A DNA stretch of 64,000 nt from contig CM037845.1 of the NCBI GenBank assembly GCA_021234535.1, positions 8,362,143 through 8,426,142 of the forward strand, given 5' to 3'. The stretch is from Stichopus chloronotus. Taxonomy: Eukaryota; Echinodermata; Holothuroidea; Aspidochirotida; Stichopodidae. The notes beneath the pieces were generated by a model, which saw only the letters and a list, made by a program, of their open reading frames with translations, was not told the DNA's origin and ran no database searches. The stretch's first letter is position 1; the number at the start of each line of letters is the position of its first letter. The position numbers and the translations under genes were made by a program. This document shows positions 39,001 through 51,000 of the stretch, in pieces.

Positions 39001-42000
39001 TAAAGAGCATCCTTTGCTACTGGATCTGACCTCTTGAAATTCCACAAACAAAGTCTCTGATGTTGTTCACAAAAAACATTCCCACTTTGCCAATTGCCTT
39101 CCTAAATATTTTGGTTTTTTCGATGGATGGTTGAGGTTGGATCTGGTGGAAAATATGTGGAGAGCAATGATTTCCAGACATCATTAGAAAAAGAAAAATG
39201 TCTATTCAACACCCAGGAATTGACTTAGAATCACTGATTTAAATAAGATTTTTTGTCCAATCGTGGTATTTTGTTTCTGTTCTCCATGCACTAGTACTAT
39301 TTTGCAATTCTTGGGAGTGAAATTACTGGGAAATGGAAGCATAATATCTTGTAATTGTCAGATGGTGACTCCTTCAGTAGGAGTCTCCCTCCCCCCTTTT
39401 TTCCCCCTTTTTGGTTTCGATGATAATCGTAACCTTTGTAATCATGCATATGTGTGTATGTTTGTATGTATGTATGCGTGTATGTATGTGTGTGTGTGTA
39501 TGTGTGTGTGTGTATGTCCGTGACGCCCTACCTTGTAAACACGATATCTCAAGAAGGGAAGCTTGGACAGATCTCATATTTGGCATGTAGGTGTACCATA
39601 TTGAGAAGGAGAACCCTATTGTTTTTGGTGGAGGTCAAAGGTCATTTGGGGTCAACAGGGGTCAAAATGTGAAAACCTTGTAAACACGATATCTCAAGAA
39701 GGAAAGCTTGGACAGATCTAATATTTGGTGTCTATTTGTACCATGTTGAGAAGAAGAAGCCTATTGTTTTTGGTGGAGGGCAAAGGTCATTTGGGGTCAA
39801 CAGGGGTCAGAATGTGAAAACCTTGTAAACACGATATTTCAAGAAGGGAAGCTTGGACAGATCTAATATTTGGTGTCTATTTGTACCATGTTGAGAAGAA
39901 GAAGCCTATTGTTTTTGGTGGAGGGCAAAGGTCATTTGGGGTCAACAGGTCAAATTGTGAAAACCTTGAAAACACGATATCTCAAGAAAGGAAGCTTGTA
40001 GTGATCTCATATTTAGTATGTAGGTGTACCATATTGAGAAGAAGAATCCTATTGTTTATGGTAGGGGTAAAAGGTCATTTGGGGACATCAGGGGTCAAAT
40101 TGTGAAAACCTTGAAAACACGATATCTCAAGAAAGGAAACTTGTAGAGATCTCATGTTTTGTATGTAGTTGTACCATGTTGAGTAGAGGAACCCTATCGT
40201 TTTTTGTGAAGGTCAAAGGTCATTTGGGGTCAACAGGGGTCAAATTGTGAAAATGTAACAAATGTGACACATACTAATGCTATTATATCAGATTCAGAAA
40301 AAAATTCCTCTTAAATAGATCATCGAAACCACAATGCATTTCTGCATTCTGGTTTTTCTCCTGGTCTCTCTGATGCCAGTAGAAACAGTTACTTGGCTTC
40401 AAGATATGTTGCTTTTTACCAATTGTTACTTACACCTTGGTTTGGAGTGCTTGATCACATCTCATTGGAATTTTCTGCATATCTGTGACTGCTTTTGAGA
40501 TACGAAGTTTTTAAGATAGGAAGTTTGGTGAAAATGCAGAACAGATGACATGGAGTGATGCACAGTGTTAGTATTTCTTTCGTGAACCCATTATATATTG
40601 TCTTTTAATTACTTTTTTAATCAGGTTTCCCCTTGGTATGTGATAACGATATTTTAGAAGACTAAAATATATGCTTCCAAAATAAAATCCTCTGGGAGTA
40701 TAAAACTTTCAGTTATCCTTGAAATAAATGTTAAGTAAACAAAAGAGAACACAAGACATATCATAGGAGTCCATCTCTTGCCATCACAAATTTGCATACT
40801 TAGCCAAAATGTTCATTCTTGACAAAGGGGTAAAACAGAAATTTACCTGTAAAATTGTCAACATTTGATGAAATTTATGGCTATTTTCTCAACATTTTCA
40901 ATGATTAATACACCCAGTACATCAAAATTTAATTCTCATGTCACACAACCTTCAAAACATCTCAATATAATCACCTTTTGTGTGTGCAGTGGATAAATTA
41001 ACTTAGGTACCTCATTCTGTAGCCTGCTGTTTGTCCTAACTTTTTTTTCTGATTGATAGATGGGTGCTCTGGACATTTGTGCAACTTTAACTTGGGACAA
41101 CTTTAACAACTTTCTGTTTAGGACCCAGATCTGCCAGAAGTGTTCATTTCTGGTCAGCTCAAAAAAAAAAAAAAGTTACCTACAGTGCAAATGGTATGAT
41201 CAAGTGATAGGTGAAAGTGGACCATGTTCAGTAACAATGGTGGCACAGGAGCAATGGTGGCTCATTAAATCTTCTCTGAGCACAAAGCCTACAACCTTTT
41301 TTTTTTTTTTTGAGATTACTTTTCAGTGCTGTTCGTATCTGTACCTCCCCCCCCAAACTGGCGCTGAAGAGGTTCGTCATGGCTGCCACATGTTAAAGTG
41401 ACCTTGACAGCTTGCAACTGGGTCACTTAATAGTGACATTAATGTGAACAACTCCAATAGTGACATTAATGTGAACAACTCCCTTAGATTGTGAGTCCTT
41501 TCCAAGATCTTTCTACAATGATCTTCATCAGAGACTCGTATGATGATGTCTTTCTCTGCGATGAAATCAAATGATATCCCGTCCTTTTTATCTCTATCTC
41601 TCTCTTCTCCCCCATCCTTCCCTTGTCCCCTCCTCTTCTCCACCCTTTTTGCTCCTATCATTTGCTTTGCATCTTTGACCAATGTGAAATTTTGCAAACT
41701 TCTACTATGCATGGTTAAACAAAGGTTATGTCAGTATAAGGATTGCTCACCCAGTGCAATCCCCCTCTTCCTTTCAGACTGCTTATTTAGTTATGATACT
41801 ATGATTTCATTGTAAGGTCTTGCTTACATGACTCTTCCAGGTACCTACAAATTATCACCCAAAATGAAAAGCAACATATGAAAAAAATATCACCAGGAGA
41901 GATCTATAGAAAGATTTAAACATCAATTGAAAGTAAAATGTGTCAAGAGTGGAGATCAACCCAAGAACCCTCACCACATGTTCACAAATTGAATGACTAG

Positions 42001-45000
42001 CCTTTGACACCCTGCATGCAGAATTGATCTTTATAGTCAAATTACAAGTTGCATAGTTAAAGCAGTATGAAGAGTTTGGGTCTGCATTTTGCTCCAAAGA
42101 ATTAACCCCAAATCTTCTGGGCTCCATCCTCCTATGTAGATCAGTATCATTCAAACTTCTGTAATTACTTAACTTCTCGCAATTCTTTTTGGTTCGATCA
42201 ATACTCATCAACACTTAGTAAGTATATATGGAAATGTTTTCTGATGTCAAAATGGTGGACAGTAAATCTGGATCCATAGTAAACAAGAATACATTTACAA
42301 CAAAAAAATACAAGAAAACTCAAGTCCTGATCTTAAAATTTCTCGCATTGATGTCTGTAACCCATGCTAAGGGCTATTCTGCCATTTAAGCCCATTACAT
42401 GCAGTTACTAACCCCTTTGCTTTACCAGCTCTTCTCTCCTTCATAATTTTTCTAATTGTCCGTCCAACCGACATACAGCTCCCCACATAAAGCTCCCCTT
42501 TACCTGCTTTCTTTTCTATCATTCCCCTTATTTGTTGGCCGCCGGATTGCCATTCACCCGAATAGTCCTTGGAAGAACGGAGTTCATTATGCACAACTGA
42601 ATATCCACACATGCAAGTTTTAGGTAATGCATATTAAAATTTTACCATGGTCATCCAGTCACAATGAGCATACTGTACACCCTTGCTTGACTGAATGGTA
42701 TGCTCTACAAAGGGGTACAAGTTACATGCACTTTGAGTGCTTTTTGGAATATTCACAACTGATATGGACATATATATTCGCAAGAATGCTCGCAAAGTGA
42801 ACACGTTAATTTCTTGTTTTGTCATATGTCTAGTAGATAGGTTTTAACGATTTTAAATTTTGTCTAATGGATATCCTAACGTTTTATCCACCCCCACTTT
42901 GGTCAGTTTCACTTTGAACTGAAACGCCCATTGTCATTGGTTGTCATTTTTTGCTACTTATTCCATAGCAAAATCCAGCGTTGCACTTTGAACGAGTGTG
43001 AATATATTACTGCTTCTCCCAGGGTCGGGGAAACTGTGGTGCGTGAATGAGAATGTAGGAGACACCTTGCGTGTATGCGATATAGGTGACCGGCCCAACA
43101 GGGTCTTAGGATGTCTGTGGATCACATCTGGGATTGATGAGAGATACCTACGGTCCAGGTCATAAAATTGATCAACGGGCTTAATGTAAGAACAAAAAAT
43201 GTGGCGTATATGTATTACTAGAGATGGATCCTGGGAACACAACAGGCAGATGCTCCCTTGTCTTTCCATCCTCACTTCCCTCTACCACGATGAGCAGCAC
43301 AAAGTCTGACTGTTTCATTCTTAAGCTGAACACCAAAAAACAAAAATTGCAGCATGTTGCAATAAGGTGCTCTTTAGGTGCTTCATGTCTCCGATATGCC
43401 TGTGGCGTGTCGTTGCTGGGGGGGGGGGGGGGATGGGCACCAAAGTGATTGTTAACCATCCTGGGAAGGGGTATAAAGAAATATAATTTTACTTTTGCAA
43501 AGGGGCTCAGATGCAAAATTGAGGTATCTCTGCCATATTTTTAACTACATTCTTAAGTTTATAATTTTTCTGTGCCAATATGTTGCATTAAAACAGATCA
43601 CTAATCTGATATTTTTTTTGGGGGGGGGAGGAAGGACACATTCCCCCTAGCCTAGGGCCTTCATCTCCTCTGGCTATGGCCTTGGTCTCCCCTAGACCCT
43701 GCACATAAGGATAGCCATACAGGGGTTAGACAATCCAGGTACTTAGCAAGTGCATGAATTCGATTCCATCACATGACTGATTTGTTTCTAAGTACTGTGC
43801 ATTTCTGCTACATCAATGTGTGAAAGTTCAGTATTGATCACGATGACAAGCCTGATCCCTGCATAAGTTTTGAAACTACTTCATCCTCATGCATGGGATC
43901 ACAAGTGGTCCATTTCAGACCAATTCCACTTCTCATAGATCCTCATGCATGGGATCAGAAGTGGATATATTTAAGACCAATTCTCATAGATCCTTGCACA
44001 TGGGATCACAAGTGATCCATTTCAGACCAATTCTCTTAGATCCTCATGCATGGGATCATAAAGTGATCAACTCAAGACCAATTCTCATAATTTTTTTACG
44101 AAAGAAACGTTCAGTCATAAGAAACGGTTTTCTGTGACATTGTAAAGTAGATGTACAGAGGAAAAGTGACTTCTGGCATTGGTGTACCTCACTCACTGTT
44201 CACAACTCCATTCATCAAAGTTCAGGTTTCACTTCTTGTCTGTGCGCATTGGGAGTAGAATGCAGCGACTAATTTTTCAAGGCAAACTGATCACAGGAAT
44301 TGTTGAGGATAGAGCAACAAAGTTTAAGAAGAAAAGTTGCATTCCATTTTATGCATGTCAAGCCCATATCAAACCAGAATCATAAATAATATAGCTTGCT
44401 AGTTTATACAAATTTGACCTTCAAGTGATTCAGGAAAAACTTAAAAAAAATGCACCAGTTTATTTATTTACTTTTTTGGGGGGGGAGGGAGGTGTACATA
44501 ATGGAGTACAAATGAATACCCCAGTTTCTGTTACTATGCACTCTTTGAAGATTCAGTTAAAACCTTAGTTAAATATCCTGTGATTTGCCATATTTAAAAC
44601 AAGAGCCCTGTGCAGCATGGCCAGTAAAAATAAAACAGTTGTCAAGGTTGGTGTCAAAACACACCATAGCCGCTTTACATAAAAACAAAGAATGTTGTAA
44701 CACGATAGAAACTGCTGCTTTAAAAGAAGATCTGAAAGGCTGTGATGACCCTCACCCCCAGAAGAAATTACAGCCCATCAAAAAAGACTCCTGGGTTTGA
44801 TCAGTGATAGTATTGAAGATGACGTTTATTATGTCTACCACCCCACTGGGGATCAGTGTGAAGTAAAAGAACTTTAGGAAAGTAGATCCTGGGTGCCCCC
44901 CACTGGCAATTTAAAGGAGGGTGGGTTGTTGCCATCTATAAAATGGAGGAGTGGGCTGCTGAGGAGTTGGACAAGTGAAACACAGCTATGTTTTTTTCAT

Positions 45001-48000
45001 TTCTGCTCGATTCAAGATGTTGCGTTTATACCAAAGTGGAATGGAACGGGTGGACACAAGCCCTGCAGGTCATGTCAGGCGAACTGGTACATCATTACCG
45101 TTAGTCTGGCGGACATTCTGAAATAGATCGCAAAATGGAATAGAAAGTGGCAATCTAGCAATGTCTCCAAGTTGAAAGCTGGAAAGAGATTTTACTCGCC
45201 AGCCGACAGGATGGAGGCATAGTGCAGACTGGTTTGGAAAGATGCTGTAGATAAAGTTACGTAGAACGCTATTCGCAACTCGCAGATATCCAGTTTTTGT
45301 ACTGTTTTTATGAAAGCATCCTTATCGGTTTCCAGACGATTGTGTATGTTTCAAAATGGTTTGCTGCCCTGTTTTTCGCTTCAGTTTCCAGACGCCAACG
45401 ACGTATGCAGTCACCGGTATCTCTACGGTAGAGGTTGTGTAAAATTGCAAGGAAAATAAGACATTGTGGATGACATCAAGCGAATCATACATAGGTTTAG
45501 TTTATGTGAGTAAACTGTACCTCTAGATGTGGTATCTGATGTAGCTGAGTGTGTATAAAATCAAGGGAATGAATTCTAGATCTAGTTCATCAGTAGATTC
45601 AAAACTAATCTGTGCAAGGAAACCGACCGGTATTAGACATTCGCAGGGCTGCTTTTCCATACCCGCATGAGGGCAGTGTTTCATGCAACACTTTTATTTA
45701 TCCTTTAGATGAAGGGATGAAGTGAGGCTATGGCGACCTTTCTGTCACCGGCTTTCGTCAAATTCCGTAAAAGCAAAGCAATGACTAACCTTATTGTTAC
45801 CTCTACAAAACCTACTCTGCTACATTTTGTAGTTTCTTGCCGCTAAATGTGTCATTAGTGAACGTCGTAGACTTTGGCTTCTTTGATGAGTTTTTAGTCA
45901 CAGTCACATCTGTTCATCAGCAAATTTGGAGTACATGATAATTCTATGGTCACAGGGGTTTGTATCTGGCTAGTGGATTCAACAAGAGGGATAGCTCACA
46001 GGGTATGATGCCATAGCAACCGGAAGTTAGATGTATCTGGTATCAAACATTTATGCTCTGTGTTTGACATAGTTATGACAAAGTCCGCTTCAGGTCATAT
46101 CATATCCCACAGCATACAATCGTAAATCATAAACAACTACATGTGGAACAGGAACTTTTACTTCTTTCAAACATGAAAGCAGGCAAGATAGTTTTCACAA
46201 GGTTTTCTATCGATGATAAAAATCGTGTTAAGAAATTCCCCTTTCAGATTTCTACAGAAATCATACTTCATGCAGCCATGCATGCAATGCTTAATTTTCT
46301 GAGTCCGCTGACCTGTTGTTCTCTTCGCCTGTTTACTTTTTCTAGGCATGACCGGTAGGTTTGTCCATCGTGTTTGCTTGCCCAGCCTCAAACCCGTTCC
46401 TTGTCTTTTCCAGGAAATATTGGCCATTTGGCATGAATGTGTCAATTTTCATCTGTTGATTGAAATGAAAGTAGACAGCATCATGATTGTGACCAGCAAA
46501 ATAGAAATTTCAGGTTCATCACTGAAGACAAAGAGATATCAAAAAGCAAGGAAAAAAGATCCAAAATGTGCATTTTTTTCTAGCAAATTTTGCATGGTAT
46601 GAATTGGCCACTATCCAAACATTCACTAGCCGGTAGCCTGATTTGTAGATCACATTCCAGCCAGTCATCGATTGGATCGCTTTACATTTTGGATTGCCTA
46701 ACACCACCCACTACACCGTTACCACGGCGGTGGTGATAGTATCTTTCGGCTGCCTCTCAAATGACGGCTTTGATGGACGGATAAACACCACGTCCACATC
46801 TTCGACAAGAGTCTGACCCTTCATTGGCAACTGCAAGGGAGGGATGTCACTGGAAACCTTTGAAATTGATCTCTACAGAGGAGCTGGTAAAAATTCTCCA
46901 GTTTGAGGGAAAAATGACAAACTGTATGACCTACGTGACAAAGGCAAAATGCACATGCAGCTCATATTAAAATAGCAAAAACACTCTAGAAATGAAAATA
47001 TATGTAAAAAAAGCCAGCCCTACAATCAATCAAGAACGTGCCATTGGTAGTTTACATGTAAAGTTTTTACCTGTGACTGGGTTAATAACTTGCACTAATT
47101 TGTACTAATGAAGGGCACAGTATGTGTACCACAGGAAACATACAAACAAGTTGTGACGTTGGTCCACGGTATAATCTCACATCGGATAGGGCTTTCACAA
47201 GTGACATGTCCGCAAACTAAACTGAATGCATTTTCCAAAGGCACTTCAGTTGCAACTTTTTGGAAAGGGGGTAAGTACAAAGGGAGGATATGTGTGTTAA
47301 AACATCATGTCCCATAGCAGCATGTACTATGTCCCATAGCAGCTTGTCCCAACATGTCCCATAGCAGATTGCCCATTGCATGAAGAGTGTGAACACGGTC
47401 TCCGAGAAGGACGATACATGTCTGAGACAAACATCAATTGTTGTTTATCATCATCATCATTGTCTATTGTCACCTTCTACTTGTTTCCATATTATGAAAT
47501 AATCCAGCACTTTTTGAAGATGACATTTATATATTTCTGTTGTTGCCAAACCAGATTAGCGACACACTTCCTGGTAGCCTGCATAAATCTGTGTTTATCT
47601 AAGGCCACCCTGGTAAAGCACTGTTTGTATTGGCAAAACCACTTCAAGAGTGTGGTCTTGAATTCAGTTTAATGAAAAGATAAGTAATATTTATTACTAA
47701 ATTCCAAGTCGAAACATCAAAATATTTTCATCATGCCTGATAAGCAAATTATAAGGACATCTGCTGAAGATGACATATTTTTGATTCAGCCTGTACTTTA
47801 TTGTTTACCTTCAGTCAGTTTTGGAGCAATTAAGTTTAAAATCGCCATTTCTTTTGGGATGGAAAAAGTGCAATTGGGTCAATCTTCGTCGCAATATGTA
47901 GAAGTAATGATCATTTTAAGCTGTTTTGACTTCTCCTGCTTCTTCTTCCTTTACCCATACCTAATCTATCAGTGGCAAATTTGCTTTGAAGTTAATTGTT

Positions 48001-51000
48001 AGTGACCACTGAGTGTTCATCCCGGTGACAGTTCTGCAAGCAGCGCGACTGGGGAGGAGACTAGGTTTCACTTAGTCCCCGAAACTTTTGCTAGACCCCT
48101 CAAAACTGGGCAAATATAGAAACTATCATGTAAGCTATCGTTCACATTTATTTTTATTTTTTGGAAGATTAAGCTTTTGAAACACGAGATCTCAAAAAAA
48201 AGAAGGTTCTGCCTATGCCTTTATTGATTTTAAGAGAAGTGCCATTCCATGCATTGTGGGAGGCATTTTTGGCAAAAAATTGTTGGCAGAACACGCACCA
48301 ACCAACGGTGGTGCTCCGCTTGGATGGTAAAAAATGACTTTTGTTAGGAAAGTTTAGGAAAATACATATAAAAATTTGTTGTTACCAGAGGTAAAGTTAA
48401 AGAAACCAAACTGACATCTTTCGTCACTGTTTGATAGACCATGGTCATACAGTCACACTTATCTGGGTTTTTTCACTTTTGCTTTTAATTGAACGTTGCA
48501 GTGCACTTAAAATATAAACAAGGCAGATTTTGCTCGATATGAAATGTTTGGTCGAGTTCGTAATCATAATTTGAGATTTGAAAATGGCATGAGTTTTAGA
48601 AGTTAAAGAACTTCATCATCGAAACATTGCAGACTCTTCTGGCATGATGTTTAGGTAAAATCAAGTTGCTTCCTTGACTGGTATAATTATCTTTATCAAT
48701 ATATTCACGCACATGCAATAATTTGGCCATCAGAAATGAATTTTCAGGTTCCATACATTAGAGTACTTGAAGATCAACAACAAGAGAAGCAGCCTGCATA
48801 TGTTTGGTAAAATGCCATGTTTCACCCTGTCGATGCAAAACAGCATGTTTTGCTTTTGCTTCGCAATGACGTTAATGGCAAAATGCTGTGTGCAATAAGA
48901 TACATGTTTTTCTATGGGTTCGGCCGCATCAAGGCTGCTTAGGTTACCTGAAATGTTTATTCGATTCTTGTCAAAGCAAGGAAGTCCTACATTATCCTCA
49001 TCGTTTTTATTTGTGTCTGCTTGTGACTCATGTTTATTAAAACAGTCAAGATACTCTAAAGAGTTACACTGATAGCTATTGTAGCTGTATGATAGGTGAC
49101 ATGCAGCGTTTGAACAGAGGTACTGTACATATGGCAAGCACAAATGGAGGGTTTTGCGAGTCCTGTCTGTTGTGTTTTATGTGGTTTAATTTTTTGGTTT
49201 TAATATTTAAAGGTCGGCCGCCTGTATCATTTGGCTTTGTTATTAAATTTATTTTGGCCAGCATTAAAAGTTGATGTGGCTAATTTGATGTAAATTATCC
49301 CCACAGTCATTCATTTATGATCGGGATGAAGGGGGTTGCCATGTAAGGTGTCCCATCAAATTCATTGATCCGCGGGGTGTAAGGGCATTTATTATATCTT
49401 GGCTTAATTACATTCTTATTTGCAGTTTCATTTGAGTTGTGTTGTATGAAAGTATAGACTAATTGTTGGTCAGTGTATTGTGTGCAATTTGGCACACCCA
49501 CAGTTTTCCTTCCAAATTAGCTCTCCACATGACCTCTAGCAGAAATCTTCAGAGGAAAAGTGCATCACTTGTTGCAAGTTGTCTGTGAAATGCTGACTTT
49601 ACAACCAACGATTTGTACACCACAAGCATGCAATGTCTAATTTCCTAATGTCAAATAAAAAATGCTCAGTGCATGCATGCAGTGGTCCCTCCTGTTTTTA
49701 ATGTGGAGTTTTTGCTCAAAGAGTATTTCCGAGTGGTCTAATGTAAATGCTAGCAACTAGTTTGGTAAAGTGAGAGGCAAGTAAGTTAAGTAAATTTCCA
49801 CTACCCTCCAGATGAACCGGTAGCTGCCTCGCCCCGCCTCATTTCAGATTGATGTGGAAGTCCACAGCCTGTGAACAAAGTGGGTCACAGATGCAGTTCT
49901 CAGTGCAGTGATTATCTTCTGCTAGACGGATCATGAATGTGAGATGTGCTGTTAGTTATAATACAGGGTTGTTGCCAGTACAATTTGAGTGCGGGTTATA
50001 ATTGTTTGAACTACAAATGTGCCTCATTTACTCCCACCCCCACCCATTTTTCAGCCATTATGTTTTTCGTTTTTCTCCCTTTTTCTTTGTTTTTGATTCA
50101 TTGTGTTGAGTGGTTGTCCAGCATGGTAGGATGTTTCATATGTGTCAGTGGTACAAAAATAATTAAGGATTCATATTGTAGACATACTCTTACCCCTTCC
50201 TTCAAAGCTAGGGGAATCAACATCAGGGAAAGACAAACGAGGGCAGGCTAGACCTTAGAGGGCAATGTGCTAGAATTAATGTCGAGGACATTTAGACAAA
50301 GGCTGAATGTATGCATTAGTGAAGCAAGGGGTAAGTGTAGTCACTCGTCAGTACCCACACCAGTGACTGGATCCTGCTGTAGGGATATACTACTAGCTTC
50401 CTTGTGTCTGTGTGTTATGATTTCAGTGTATTTTGAGGATCACTCTGCCCCAAATCAAATTCATGTGATAATTTGCAGACATAATTCACATTCAAATGGT
50501 ACGTGGTGTGTCACTGGTAATTTTAGTGCTGGTCGGAAACCAGTGATTTTAGACTCCAAGCTGGTCAGTGAAAGCTAATACCAGTTGGGCCTGATCAGTT
50601 CCGACCAGTGTGGCGACATCCCTGCTTGCCAATAATCCCAAGAGCGCTTTGACAGTTTGATTATAATCATGCTTCAAAGTCTAAGCTGTGATTTTTCTAC
50701 CACCAAAAGTAGACTTCAAACTGTAAAGCAGTTTTTGTGTCAAAATATCACAAATTATAATTTTCTCACAGAGTTGCGGTCATACATCTTCAAATAGTAT
50801 CTATCAATCTTGTGCAGCAATACGCTTTTTGCCCTGACAGCCGAACTCCACTTCAATTTGGACTACCTGTTTCAAAGTTTCACTATTTAATGCCACCATT
50901 CCTGTGCAAGATCTACCATGCAATTGTCCCCTCGAAGCATTTCGTTGATGAATGAATAACTGAGTATTGATGTCTGCACTGAAGTTGATTGCAGTAATAG

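Noticed and set aside
38592..39047. 151-residue minus-strand open frame
   Set aside because: No domain or coding-like composition and no splice context; lies inside intron 5.
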